The position numbers were made by a program, and so were the translations under genes. A model generated the notes under the pieces. That model ran no database searches, was not told where the DNA came from, and was given only the letters and a program-made list of their open reading frames with translations. Shown piece after piece: positions 8,437 through 17,709 of a stretch of DNA of 34,148 nucleotides. Origin of the DNA: an uncultured Geobacteraceae bacterium (lineage in GTDB: Bacteria > Desulfobacterota > Desulfuromonadia > Geobacterales > Pseudopelobacteraceae); NCBI GenBank assembly GCA_903875605.1, contig CAIQWT010000099.1, positions 1 to 34,148 of the forward strand, in the 5' to 3' direction. The stretch's first letter is position 1. Each line of letters opens with the position of its first letter.

Positions 8437-9846
8437 ATGCGTTTTCTTTTAATAAATCCGTCACGAACCGTTGAGCGGAATAACATCTGGAGCGTTATTA
8501 ATTCAATGACGCCTCCTGTGGGACTTGCTGTACTCGCGGCATTACTGGAACAACACGGAACTCCAACAGATATTATCGATGCCCAGGCTCTGCAACTGAC
8601 ACCGGAAGAGGTCGTTGAACTCGCCTCTTCAAACGGCATATACGATATTATCGGTATCACGGCTACGACTCCTGAAATAGGAAGCGCGACGATCACGGCT
8701 CAACTTTTTCGCAAAGCTTTTCCCCAAGCGAGGATTCTATTCGGTGGAGTTCATCCGACCATCTTTCATCGTGAATTGGTTGAGGAATGTGTTGCTGATT
8801 TTGTAATAAGAGGCGAAGGCGAGGGACCTATTGTCGCGCTGGCGGCTAACGATCCTTTGAGTGAGATTGCAAGTCTGACCTGGAGATCGGCAGTCGGCGA
8901 AGTGGTTATCAACCCGCTGAATGAAAAGCGGGCGGATCTTAATTCCCTACCTTTGCCAGCTTATGACAAGCTGCCGATGGACAAGTATCGTTCGGCTCTG
9001 GGGGCAGCGCGCCATTCTCCTTCTCTTGGAATAATCACATCACGCGGATGCCCCGGTTCCTGCACATTCTGCTACTCAGGCATGTTTGGCAAGCAGATAC
9101 GCTATGTCGCTGCTGAACTTGTTTATGACCATATCATTTTTCTTCAGAAGCACTACGGCATCAAAGAAATTTCATTTTATGACGATACCTTTACATCTGA
9201 CAGGGAACGGATAATTACTCTTTGTCAGCTAATAATAGAAAATCGAACGGCTGTCTCCTGGTCATGTTTTGCCCGGGTGGACACCGTTGACCAGGAATTG
9301 CTCTATTTGATGCGACGTGCGGGATGCCACCAGATCATGTACGGCTTTGAATCCTCTGATGACAAGATACTTAAGACGATCAATAAACGTGTTACAACCG
9401 GGAATTATGCCGATACCATCAAGATGACGCGCTCAGTCGGGATAGACATCAGAGGGGCATTTATGCTTGGAAGCCCCGAAGAAACGGAGCAATCCCTTAT
9501 AAATACGATCAATTTCTCTACGCAACTTGATATCCAATATGCAATTTTTAACATAACAACTCCATATCCTGGAACGGCACTATATACCTGGGCAAATAAA
9601 CACAACTGTCTTATTCACTCTGACTGGGAAAAATACGATCTGGCGCATCCAATAATGGAATTACCCGGACTTCCCTCTAAGACTGTAGAGATGCACTATA
9701 GGCGAGCTTATAGAGTGTTTTATCTCCGTCCGGGTTATATCTTTGGTCGCCTGTTTGGGATGCTTTCTCCGGCATTAATTAAAACAGGCTGGGAAGTGTT
9801 CAAAGGGATAATCCTAATGTCAGGTAAAATAAAGCACAGCAGGTAA
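8437..9846 (+). CDS. B12-binding-domain radical SAM protein
   Basis: Radical SAM enzyme of 469 residues with an N-terminal cobalamin-binding-like domain (about 1-135: LLINPS, PPVGLAVLAALLEQHG, FGGVHPT, GEGEGP) and a radical SAM core. The [4Fe-4S] cysteines are C205, C209 and C212 in CPGSCTFC. Downstream ISFYDDTF, MYGFESSD and GAFMLGSPEET match the BchE/P-methylase-like class. The classical DxHxxG cobalamin motif is not seen, as in many members. Members methylate or rearrange unactivated carbons, or modify lipids. In this cluster a sugar or polyprenyl-lipid substrate is plausible but unproven. The ATG lies six bases after the previous stop, with no clear ribosome site. Confidence 0.9.
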   Translation: MRFLLINPSRTVERNNIWSVINSMTPPVGLAVLAALLEQHGTPTDIIDAQALQLTPEEVVELASSNGIYDIIGITATTPEIGSATITAQLFRKAFPQARILFGGVHPTIFHRELVEECVADFVIRGEGEGPIVALAANDPLSEIASLTWRSAVGEVVINPLNEKRADLNSLPLPAYDKLPMDKYRSALGAARHSPSLGIITSRGCPGSCTFCYSGMFGKQIRYVAAELVYDHIIFLQKHYGIKEISFYDDTFTSDRERIITLCQLIIENRTAVSWSCFARVDTVDQELLYLMRRAGCHQIMYGFESSDDKILKTINKRVTTGNYADTIKMTRSVGIDIRGAFMLGSPEETEQSLINTINFSTQLDIQYAIFNITTPYPGTALYTWANKHNCLIHSDWEKYDLAHPIMELPGLPSKTVEMHYRRAYRVFYLRPGYIFGRLFGMLSPALIKTGWEVFKGIILMSGKIKHSR

Positions 9847-9849
9847 TGA

Positions 9850-10599
9850 ATGTTAACTAGTAGAGAAAACAACAATATTTCGTCAGTTGAAACATTGCCT
9901 GACTATCAACTTGATAATCTGGAGGGGATGTATAACTATTATAACTGGATCATGACGCTCTTTGCGCCTCATCTGGGTGAGCGTATCTTGGAAATAGGCG
10001 CAGGCACTGGAACTTTTTCACGATTGCTTGCGTCGCATAATTCGGTGGTTTCTCTGGTACTTGTGGAGCCGGATCCCAGACTTAATATAAGACTTATGGA
10101 GGATTTTGAGGAGGACGACAGGGTCGTCGTCGTATCATCAACCATTGAAGAGATGACTGCTGATATGCTGTCATCATGGCGAATAGATTCCATCGTTATG
10201 GTGAATGTCCTTGAGCACCTTGAAAATGATTCATCTGTTTTGAAAATGTTACAAGATGCGCTACCCAACGGAGGGCGAATTTTGACATTTTCACCGGCAT
10301 TCCCGGTTTTATTCAGTGATTTTGATGCCTCTGCTGGCCATTTCCGCAGATATACAAAAAAAACAATCCATTTTGCCTTCGAAAAAGCTGGGTTGAAAAT
10401 ACTGGAATCAAGCTATTTCAATCTGCCAGGTTTTTTTATATGGCTGTTTATGATGCGCTTTTTAGGGACGTCACATTTTGGTAAGGGCAAGGTTTCTATG
10501 TTTAACCGTGCCATACCATTCATTCAGTCTATTGAAAAATATTGGTCACCTCCAGTGGGTCAGAGCATCGTGACAATAGCAAAAAAGGTGCTGCGATGA
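9850..10599 (+). CDS. class I SAM-dependent methyltransferase
   Basis: Methyltransferase of 249 residues. SAM motif I is ILEIGAGTGTF (46-56); acidic motif II is VEPD; the VNVLEHLEND block and LPNGGRILTF complete the Methyltransf_11/23 pattern. RRYTKKT and GLKILESSYFN resemble methyltransferases commonly found beside DPM1-like GT2 genes in glycan clusters. It begins at ATG 9850, four bases after the radical SAM stop. The substrate could be a sugar, lipid or polyprenyl-linked intermediate; nothing in the sequence decides this. The next gene overlaps its stop (ATGA). Confidence 0.88.
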   Translation: MLTSRENNNISSVETLPDYQLDNLEGMYNYYNWIMTLFAPHLGERILEIGAGTGTFSRLLASHNSVVSLVLVEPDPRLNIRLMEDFEEDDRVVVVSSTIEEMTADMLSSWRIDSIVMVNVLEHLENDSSVLKMLQDALPNGGRILTFSPAFPVLFSDFDASAGHFRRYTKKTIHFAFEKAGLKILESSYFNLPGFFIWLFMMRFLGTSHFGKGKVSMFNRAIPFIQSIEKYWSPPVGQSIVTIAKKVLR

Positions 10600-12386
10600 A
10601 AAGTCATCCTCATTTAGTTCCTAGGGATCATATCTATGCTCTAGTGATTTATACTCTGGTTACACTCGCATTTCTTTATTCTTATCTGCTCAATCCAAAT
10701 GGGTTCAACGGGTTCGGAGATGATGCCGTCTTTGCTAATGCCTTCTGGTGGTTCAAGCGATGTTTGGTTGAGTTCAAAAATCCATTCTACTCTGACTATC
10801 TGTTTCATCCGGGTGGGATGAGCCTGGTGTTTCATACAACCACATATTCCAATTTTATACTGACCCTGCCGGTTAATTTACTCTTTGGCGTCAATGCTGC
10901 AGTTAATACTTCCTATTTTATCGGATTCATTCTTTGTGGTTATTTCACCTTTTTGCTGGTGTATGATCTGACTTCAAGCAAAAGTGCCGCTATTATCGCC
11001 GGGATCATTTTTTCCTTCTCACCGTTCCATTTTTCCCAGGGCCGTGGACACCTGCATATGGCTACTTTGCAGTGGTTACCGCTTTATTTTCTGCTGCTGA
11101 AGCGTGCACTGGAAGGGCGGAGAGCTTTACAGGCTCTATATGCCGGGGTTGCCCTCGGATTGATTATACTCACCGACCAATTACAGACGATCTGTGCCGT
11201 TCTAGCGAGTGGAATAATCTTAGCAGTCGCATTTATTGCCAGTGAAAAGAATGTCTCAACAGTGAAGAGAGTTGGTAGCCAACTTGGATTTATTGTCGTT
11301 GTTGCTTCATTGTCTTCAAGCTTCTATCTATTTCCCACTTTGCGGGAGATACTTACCAATAGAAGCGCCACCAGAGTCGATGTTCTCGAGCATGGTGGAG
11401 CCAACATGTTTTCTGCCGATCTCCTTGGATTTGTGATACCAGGTTTTCATTCCTTGTGGGGATCAATGTTTTCTTCATTCAACCTCGGGCGCGACAGCGT
11501 GGTATACCTTGGAATAATTACACTCGCTCTTGCACTGTATGGTGGCTGGCACCGTCGTGATGACTTGACCGTGAGATGCGTTGGGCTGGTGGCATTCTGC
11601 TTCTGGATAATGACCATGGGGACGTATCTTCATGTAAATGGCGTTTGGGTTTTTGCTGGTATGCGAATTCCGTTGCCTTATCTGGCCATGATAGATATTC
11701 CTCTGTTAGGTGAGAACAGGACTCCATGCCGGTTTCACTTGATGACAATACTCGCTTTAGCGGTACTTGCCGGATATGGCTTTCGGGAATTATTAAATCG
11801 AGTCGGTAAAATCTCAAATCAGAGGCACGCGTTACTGCTGGTAGCTATACCATTACTGATCCTGGTGGAGACGCTACCGGCGCATCAGGATCCCGGGGCG
11901 ACTCATGTCCCCCCGGTTTTTCGTGAGATGGCTCGTGATAAGGAGGTATATTCTGTCCTACAGCTACCGTTGTCACGATGGTCCGCGATTATTAAACACG
12001 GATCAGGTAATCCATCGAGCATGATGTATTATCAAACTATCCACGAAAAACAGATCTTTGGCGGATTGGCAAGCAGGTTAGCCATTGACGCTCTTGATTT
12101 CAATGACCAGATTTTAAACCTGCTGGTGGATGTTTCAGCTTACGACAATGTAATGTTAGCTCAAAAAAAACAGCCTAGCGCTGTCGACATTGAATCCCAC
12201 AGACAGTTAGGGCGGATGCTGGTTCCACAACGGGAAGCCTTTCTCAAAAAGTACGGTATTCGCTACATTGTACTTCACCCTCCTTTAACCGGTGACACCG
12301 AAAGCAGGGCTTTTTTGGAGAGTTTTATTGGAAAAGAGTTCCGTGCAGATGTCGACGGCAGTCTGCTCTATCTGAAAGTTTATTGA
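10596..12386 (+). CDS. multi-pass membrane protein, GT-C-like candidate
   Basis: Integral membrane protein of 596 residues with many hydrophobic segments (first at about 13-33, others spread to about 430) and a C-terminal soluble part. Near the first loop it carries the acidic pair GDD (about 41-43) followed by FWWFKRCL and DYLFHPGG, an arrangement seen in GT-C enzymes, which use lipid-phosphate sugars on the outer face. Assignment as GT-C or as the PTPS-related/YfhO-like membrane family is tentative. The ATG at 10596 overlaps the previous stop and follows AAAGGTG; an in-frame start at 10542 would overlap the methyltransferase by 58 bases and is less likely. The tail KYGIRYIVLHPP resembles the extracytoplasmic region of YfhO-type proteins. 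Confidence 0.8.
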   Translation: MKSHPHLVPRDHIYALVIYTLVTLAFLYSYLLNPNGFNGFGDDAVFANAFWWFKRCLVEFKNPFYSDYLFHPGGMSLVFHTTTYSNFILTLPVNLLFGVNAAVNTSYFIGFILCGYFTFLLVYDLTSSKSAAIIAGIIFSFSPFHFSQGRGHLHMATLQWLPLYFLLLKRALEGRRALQALYAGVALGLIILTDQLQTICAVLASGIILAVAFIASEKNVSTVKRVGSQLGFIVVVASLSSSFYLFPTLREILTNRSATRVDVLEHGGANMFSADLLGFVIPGFHSLWGSMFSSFNLGRDSVVYLGIITLALALYGGWHRRDDLTVRCVGLVAFCFWIMTMGTYLHVNGVWVFAGMRIPLPYLAMIDIPLLGENRTPCRFHLMTILALAVLAGYGFRELLNRVGKISNQRHALLLVAIPLLILVETLPAHQDPGATHVPPVFREMARDKEVYSVLQLPLSRWSAIIKHGSGNPSSMMYYQTIHEKQIFGGLASRLAIDALDFNDQILNLLVDVSAYDNVMLAQKKQPSAVDIESHRQLGRMLVPQREAFLKKYGIRYIVLHPPLTGDTESRAFLESFIGKEFRADVDGSLLYLKVY

Positions 12387-12399
12387 TGCCGGTGCACAC

Positions 12400-13530
12400 A
12401 TGACAAAATTGCGCATAGCAATCGACGCCTCAACCATCTCTACACAGGGCGGCCCCCGGACTTATGTTCTTGGGCTGTTAGATGCGCTCTTTAGAATTGA
12501 TTCAGTTAATGATTATGTCATCTTTTACAATGATCCTGTTCATCTTGGAAGGTTTCCACAGGCGCGTGAAATTGTGCTTCCGGGTCGTAATCCCCTTGCC
12601 AGGTTGTGGCGTGAGCATGTGCTGCTGCCTTTAGCGTGTCGCCGGGAAAAGGTTAATCTTCTTCATTGCCCCAAAAGTGCCATACCATACTTTTCACCCT
12701 GTCCAGTAGTGGTTACTCTCCACGATCTCATTCCCATAAAGCATCCAGAAACAGAGAAGTTTGCAGCGCAGGTTTATTGGCGCCTTCAGATCCCGATTGC
12801 TGCAAAAAGAAGCAATTTCATTATCACGGATTCGGAATATGCCCGGCAGGAAATTATCGATGACTTCAAGATAGAACCGGAGCGGATCAAAGCTACAATG
12901 CTTGGTTTTAACCCGGCTATGCTCGAACAGCGGAATGCGGAAGAGGGTAGGACAATCCTGAACAGCTACGGACTTCCTGATGGCTACATACTTTATGTCG
13001 GCACGATACAGCCGAGGAAAAATATTGATTCTCTTATTGAAGCCTACGCTCTGCTCAGAAAAGACAACAAGGAGACACCAAAACTCGTCATCGTAGGACG
13101 AAAGGGCTGGCTTTATGACCGTCTCTTTAATCGTATAATGGAGCTGGGGTTGGCTGAAGAGGTGCTTTTTACCGGTTTTGTGCCGGATGAAGAGCTGCCG
13201 TTCATCTATGACTCTGCCCTGGTATTTGCCTATCTATCCCTTTTTGAAGGTTTTGGCCTGCCACCGCTTGAGGCGATGGCATGTGGAGTGCCGGTAGTTG
13301 TTTCCAACACGACATCTCTGCCCGAAGTTGTTGGCGATGCCGGTTTTTCAGTGATGCCCACTGATGTTGTAGCAATAACAACTGCTCTAAAAAAGGTGCT
13401 ATATAATTCTCAATTGGCTGATGCCATGAGGGAAAAGGGGTTAGAAAGAGCCCGCAGCTTTTCCTGGGAGAAGTGTGCGCAGGAAACACTAGAAGTTTAT
13501 TCGGCTGCAATAGGGAACAGCAGTTTTTGA
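12400..13530 (+). CDS. GT4 family glycosyltransferase
   Basis: GT-B retaining glycosyltransferase of 376 residues. It starts [11 protein letters not shown] and shows [62 protein letters not shown] and E-x7-E in EGFGLPPLE, then [14 protein letters not shown]. It is separated from the other three GT4 genes by 4.7 kb but most resembles the one at 3386. No good ribosome site is visible before ATG 12400, which lies 13 bases after the upstream stop, so coupling is possible. It is followed by a 51-base gap and then the YfhO-like gene. Confidence 0.92.
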   Translation: MTKLRIAIDASTISTQGGPRTYVLGLLDALFRIDSVNDYVIFYNDPVHLGRFPQAREIVLPGRNPLARLWREHVLLPLACRREKVNLLHCPKSAIPYFSPCPVVVTLHDLIPIKHPETEKFAAQVYWRLQIPIAAKRSNFIITDSEYARQEIIDDFKIEPERIKATMLGFNPAMLEQRNAEEGRTILNSYGLPDGYILYVGTIQPRKNIDSLIEAYALLRKDNKETPKLVIVGRKGWLYDRLFNRIMELGLAEEVLFTGFVPDEELPFIYDSALVFAYLSLFEGFGLPPLEAMACGVPVVVSNTTSLPEVVGDAGFSVMPTDVVAITTALKKVLYNSQLADAMREKGLERARSFSWEKCAQETLEVYSAAIGNSSF

Positions 13531-13581
13531 TTTTTATCGGTTCAGTTCAAAGGACAATTAATACAGGCAGCGGAGTAACCA

Positions 13582-16023
13582 ATGACGGAACGCAGAAAAG
13601 ATATACTGGCATTGACTATCCTTCTCGTAGTACTGGTCGGAATATTTGCACCGGTATTATTCACATCAAAGATAATCAGAGCTCCGGACATTCTTAATGA
13701 GTATTATTGGACAGTAAAAGATCTCGGTAAAACTCCTTTTCTGGATATTTTCAAGGTAGATATATCTTCAGCAGGTTGGTCCATCTTTCAGAACAGCGGC
13801 TATACAACTGAAGGTGGCGGTGTGTCGATGGCATTCCTTGTTTACCATCGCTTGATTTACTGGTTGATACCGTCACCAGTCAATGTCGCCTGGTTTATGG
13901 TGCTGCATCTTTTTTTCGGCGGAGCAGGCACATACCTTTATTGTCGTTCCATCGGTGCAAGCCGTGCCGCCTCTTTTTTTGGCGGTATTATCTTTGCCTT
14001 TTGCACCGAAAATGCTTCTTTACTTAACGCCGGTCACGTCCTCAAGCTTGCTACAATCTCATACGCTCCACTGGCGTTTTACTTTCTCGAAAAAGGATTC
14101 CAGTCGCGTCGGCTTATTTTTTTCCTCTCTGCCGCCTTTACCCTCGCATTTCAGTTCTTTAACTATCACTGGCAGATAGCTTTTTATACGTGCCTTGCTC
14201 TTGGTGTTTACGGCTTTCTCCGTTTTGCGGGGGAGGTTTGGGCTACACGCGGTTCTATAGATAAAAAGCCGATTTACAAGCTACTAGCTCTCAACCTGGC
14301 ACTACTGGTCTTTTTCTTGACAACCGTATCAATTTCTTTGCTGCCGCTGGCCAACTGGTCAAAGGACACTAATCGCGGTGTACAGAGTGGTGAAAATCAG
14401 GGTAAGGGCGGCTTGAACCGTGATGAGGCCATGTCCTGGTCCATGCCGCCGGAGGAGTTGGCAACATTCATAATTCCCGGTTTTTTCGGACTGTCGCGTC
14501 AGGAGGCAGGTGACCCTGCTCCGAAAGATTCGTCTTATTATTGGGGCCGTATGCATTTTACCCAGACAAGCGACTACATGGGATTGTTGCCGTGGTTACT
14601 GTTACCGTTACCGCTTGTATTTAGACGGGATCGCTATACCTGGCTTGCTGTTATCGCTATAACATGCAGTCTGCTATTTTCAATGGGTAAATACAGCCCG
14701 CTCTATAATCTGCTCTACGATCACTTTCCTGGAATTAACCGCTTCCGTGTGCCAAAAATGATGCTTTTTGTCACGGCACTCGGGCTTGGGGTAATGACCG
14801 CGAGAGGATTAGATGTTTTGCTGGACGCTGAAGCGAGAAAGAATAAAGCCTTTCGTTATTATATCGCCGGGATTTTACTGGTGCCGGTCGTACTCGTTGT
14901 TGTGTGGCTGCTATTGAAGTATGGGGGGAATGTCTGGGTCAACTGGGTCTATGACCTTATCTCCTTGCCTACTCGCTATGAGCAGGGTGCTCACCTTATA
15001 GTGCAGCGTTGGAACACCAGCCTGAAGGAGACTGCCATTGCGGCAGGATGGGCAACAGCATATGCGATTCCACTCTTTGCCTTATCTCGCGGTTGGCTTT
15101 CTGCGCGTATTCTACCTCTGATTCTGCTGACGATTCTAGTGGCAGATATGGGTAGAGTGAATGGTAGGTTCATGCCTTTATCTGAAGTCCCGATAAAATC
15201 CAAAGGTGTAGTGACACCAATAATGGAATTTCTGCTTAAGGATTCAAAGCAATACCGAACTTTTCCTTTAAGCTCTGACCCACAACAATACGCCTCGGCT
15301 GAAATTCCAACGGTGTTTATGTCTACGCCGGTGCAGCAGACCAGGTGGCAGAATTATCTGGATACGTTTTCGTTTAACTCTGCAATGCCGGATATCCTTA
15401 ATATTAAATATCTTATTTATGCCAGTGACCAGTACCAGCAGGATAAAACACAGCTGTCATCCAAGTATGAGAAGGTCTTTCAGTCTCCGGATGGTAGCGA
15501 AATAGTAGTGCGTAATAATGCCGTCCTTCCCAAAGCATGGCTTGTGCCGTCGGTTATTGTCGTTGCGGATAAACAACAGCAGTTGTCAATTTTGACAAAT
15601 CCTGCTTTCGATCCTCGCAGGCTTGCCTTTGTTGAATCGCAACCTTCTCTGCCTATGTTACCGCTTGATTCTCCGGTCCCAGAGACATTAGGTGCAGTTT
15701 CAGTTGCGCGTTACGAAAATGAACGGATCGTGCTGGAAGCAACACCGACCAGAAATGCCCTGCTGGTTGTTGGGGAAAAATACTACAAGGGATGGATCGC
15801 ACGTGTTGACGGAATAAAAGCAGAAATCCATCCTGTAGATCACGTGCTGCGCGGGGTATACCTGACCCCTGGCGCCCATAAGGTAGAGTTTGTCTTCGAC
15901 CCGCTCCCTTTCAAGGTCGGAAAATATCTGACTCTGATTTCTTTTGCACTGTTTGCAGCAATGTTATTTCGTGAGTGGCTCGTAAAGATGAAAAAGGGGA
16001 AGGAATCAAGGGGCACTGCTTGA
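13582..16023 (+). CDS. YfhO-family multi-pass membrane protein
   Basis: Large integral membrane protein of 813 residues. A first membrane segment at about 8-28 is followed by a loop (NEYYWTVKDLG, then QNSGYTTEGGGVS) and many further helices. The C-terminal third contains an extracytoplasmic domain (around EKYYKGWIARVDG and GVYLTPGAHKVEFVFDP) and then one last helix, the usual YfhO layout. Established knowledge: YfhO of Bacillus and Listeria is a GT-C-like protein that transfers sugars from undecaprenyl phosphate, made by a CsbB/GtcA-type GT2 enzyme, to cell-envelope polymers. The DPM1-like gene at 7721 could supply such a donor here (inference). GGAG lies upstream of ATG 13582. The last bases overlap the next gene's TTG start. 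Confidence 0.88.
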   Translation: MTERRKDILALTILLVVLVGIFAPVLFTSKIIRAPDILNEYYWTVKDLGKTPFLDIFKVDISSAGWSIFQNSGYTTEGGGVSMAFLVYHRLIYWLIPSPVNVAWFMVLHLFFGGAGTYLYCRSIGASRAASFFGGIIFAFCTENASLLNAGHVLKLATISYAPLAFYFLEKGFQSRRLIFFLSAAFTLAFQFFNYHWQIAFYTCLALGVYGFLRFAGEVWATRGSIDKKPIYKLLALNLALLVFFLTTVSISLLPLANWSKDTNRGVQSGENQGKGGLNRDEAMSWSMPPEELATFIIPGFFGLSRQEAGDPAPKDSSYYWGRMHFTQTSDYMGLLPWLLLPLPLVFRRDRYTWLAVIAITCSLLFSMGKYSPLYNLLYDHFPGINRFRVPKMMLFVTALGLGVMTARGLDVLLDAEARKNKAFRYYIAGILLVPVVLVVVWLLLKYGGNVWVNWVYDLISLPTRYEQGAHLIVQRWNTSLKETAIAAGWATAYAIPLFALSRGWLSARILPLILLTILVADMGRVNGRFMPLSEVPIKSKGVVTPIMEFLLKDSKQYRTFPLSSDPQQYASAEIPTVFMSTPVQQTRWQNYLDTFSFNSAMPDILNIKYLIYASDQYQQDKTQLSSKYEKVFQSPDGSEIVVRNNAVLPKAWLVPSVIVVADKQQQLSILTNPAFDPRRLAFVESQPSLPMLPLDSPVPETLGAVSVARYENERIVLEATPTRNALLVVGEKYYKGWIARVDGIKAEIHPVDHVLRGVYLTPGAHKVEFVFDPLPFKVGKYLTLISFALFAAMLFREWLVKMKKGKESRGTA

Positions 16024-16727
16024 CACTTGACGATCTGAAGCTGTATCAACTCCAGCTTTTTCAGCCACTGAATGGTTATCGCTATTCACTGGATCCGCTA
16101 CTGCTGGCACGCTTCTGTACGGAAGTGCCATCGAGTGGGCATATTGCAGATCTCGGAGCCGGATGCGGCATTATTTCGCTGATACTGGCCAGGGTTAACC
16201 AGGGTGCTTCAGTAGTGGCTGTCGAAAACAACCCTGAAATGGTAGCATTGACCGAGAAAAATATACTGCACAATAAACTTTCAGACAGGGTGATAATCCA
16301 GGCTGAAGACATCATCAATCTGCGCACCAATCACACAGTATCTTCTTTCGACCTAGTCGTATCAAATCCACCCTTTAGGACTCAGGTGAGCGGCCGCACC
16401 AGTCCACGTGCTGGCCGCAATACTGCTCGCCATGAATCAACGGCCGGGCTTGCAGATTTTCTTTCTGCGGCTAAGTATCTGGTAAAACCTTCGGGCAGAA
16501 TCTGCTTTATACACCTTCCGTCGCGCCTGGCTGAATTCATTTCGTTGGCAACAGAGCTTAAGTTGTCACTGCTCCGCCTGCGGATGGTTCACAGCAACCC
16601 TGAGTCTCCAGCGAATATGTTCATGGCTGAATTGGCAAAGGGGAGTCGTGGCACACCGGTTGTGGAAGCGCCGCTTTTTGTGCAGGACATGGCGGATGAT
16701 ACTCGCGCTGTTGTTACGGCGGAATGA
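16020..16727 (+). CDS. trmN6: tRNA1(Val) (adenine(37)-N6)-methyltransferase-like
   Basis: Rossmann-fold N6-adenine methyltransferase of 235 residues, TrmN6/YfiC type, expected to methylate A37 of a tRNA. The N-terminal LYQLQLFQPLNGYRYSLDP block is the signature of the family, motif I is ADLGAGCGI (43-51), and the amino-methylase motif IV is NPPF (116-119). I start it at TTG 16020, which overlaps the YfhO-like stop as TTGA and sits about six bases after AAGGGG; this gives MTLDDLKLYQ, matching the usual family start. A frame open from 15975 would add 15 residues lying within the previous gene. The specific tRNA target is assumed from homology. It seems a housekeeping gene attached to the glycan operon. 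Confidence 0.85.
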   Translation: MTLDDLKLYQLQLFQPLNGYRYSLDPLLLARFCTEVPSSGHIADLGAGCGIISLILARVNQGASVVAVENNPEMVALTEKNILHNKLSDRVIIQAEDIINLRTNHTVSSFDLVVSNPPFRTQVSGRTSPRAGRNTARHESTAGLADFLSAAKYLVKPSGRICFIHLPSRLAEFISLATELKLSLLRLRMVHSNPESPANMFMAELAKGSRGTPVVEAPLFVQDMADDTRAVVTAE

Positions 16728-16740
16728 TACTCCTATATCG

Positions 16741-16778
16741 AAAAAGGCAACCTCAAGAGTGAGGCTGCCTTTTTTTTC
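16741..16778. terminator. bidirectional intrinsic terminator
   Basis: A 15-base stem (16741-16755 with 16760-16774, one mismatch) encloses the four-base loop AGAG. A run of T follows on the + strand (to 16778) and a run of A precedes it, so it can end both the glycan/trmN6 transcript and the leftward CheX-like transcript whose gene stops at 16812. Confidence 0.88.
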
Positions 16779-16811
16779 TAAGGAGATTGTGGTGCTGCGC
16801 CACTCATTTTC

Positions 16812-17675
16812 TTACTTAATCAACAGGTAAAGCTCCATTATGTCACCGTCACCGATATGAATCGGGAAGCATAGGGCTGTTTCACCTTCAGGTACCTGCA
16901 TTCCGGAGAGCGGTGGATGTATGGTTACAGGTGGGTTGATATTTATTATGATCCCCATCTGGGAAGCCTTGGCAGCCACGTTCCCGCAGACGATATTAAC
17001 AAACTCCATGACAGTGTCTTCTAATACCTCCGTCGGTTCGGCAGCGACTGATTCCTCGCCAAGTATCGCCTTGGCAATTGAGCTCTGCAGCCCCTTTGAA
17101 ACAGAAATCATATAGCGTGCTTCAACGTCACCACTCAAGTCCATGGCAGCCATCATGAAGTTAGGCGCGATAACTGTTGATACAGCACATTTGCCAGGTC
17201 TAAACTGCAAGCCCAGTACGCGGGTGATCATCTTGTAGGTCAGATCAGCCGTCATTTCCCATACTTTGTTGTCTGAGGTAGAAATTGGAAGTTCAATGCC
17301 GTCTGTTACATATTGTGCCTGGTCGGCCTTGAAAGCATCCAGGTGTTTCTGTAATTCATCGTTTGTTAACGCCCCTTCCTGCACCAGCGCTTCGCCGATA
17401 TACAGATGAGTGTTTTTCTGGCGGGTAATAATGTCGTTCAGCTGAACTATCGTCAAAAAACCCATCTCTATCAGTAGGTCACCTAGTTTATTGTCTATAG
17501 ACATCTGAGCATTGTGGGCACGCCCGATCTCTGCAGGGGTAACAAGACCCATTGACACGGCCATTTCACCGAATTTTAGATTATTTTTTTCCTGCAGATG
17601 AACCGCATTAAGCAATTCTTCACTGGTAACGATATTTTGTTCGACAAGAAATTGTCCAAAAAATTTAACAGCCAT
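16812..17675 (-). CDS. CheX-type phosphatase with four N-terminal MshEN/T2SSE_N-like repeats
   Basis: Protein of 287 residues, predicted cytoplasmic. Residues 1-121 hold four repeats with an exact 29-residue period, beginning FGQFLVEQ (6), FGEMAVSM (35), LGDLLIEM (64) and IGEALVQE (93); each continues G/N-x-(V/L)-T and a short helix. They resemble the type II secretion ATPase N-terminal/MshEN motif, some of which bind c-di-GMP, but the arginine of the RLG motif is missing in all four. Residues about 139-287 are CheX-like, with the phosphatase signature D220-x3-E224-x2-N227; CheX proteins dephosphorylate CheY. The ATG at 17675 follows AAGGGG; the frame extends upstream to 17819 but overlaps the CheY gene. 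It probably acts on the CheY encoded 34 bases upstream. Confidence 0.85.
   Translation of the reverse strand: MAVKFFGQFLVEQNIVTSEELLNAVHLQEKNNLKFGEMAVSMGLVTPAEIGRAHNAQMSIDNKLGDLLIEMGFLTIVQLNDIITRQKNTHLYIGEALVQEGALTNDELQKHLDAFKADQAQYVTDGIELPISTSDNKVWEMTADLTYKMITRVLGLQFRPGKCAVSTVIAPNFMMAAMDLSGDVEARYMISVSKGLQSSIAKAILGEESVAAEPTEVLEDTVMEFVNIVCGNVAAKASQMGIIININPPVTIHPPLSGMQVPEGETALCFPIHIGDGDIMELYLLIK
17313..17660 (-). repeat. four 29-residue protein repeats (87-base period)
   Basis: Coding bases for residues 6-121 of the CheX-like protein. Units start at codons 6, 35, 64 and 93, always with a (F/L/I)-G pair and then a hydrophobic helix, and the spacing is 29 residues each time. The DNA copies have diverged, so this is an old internal duplication visible at protein level. 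Confidence 0.75.
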
Positions 17676-17709
17676 ATTCTGCCCCTTGCCTAATTTTAAA
17701 TTGGATGAA

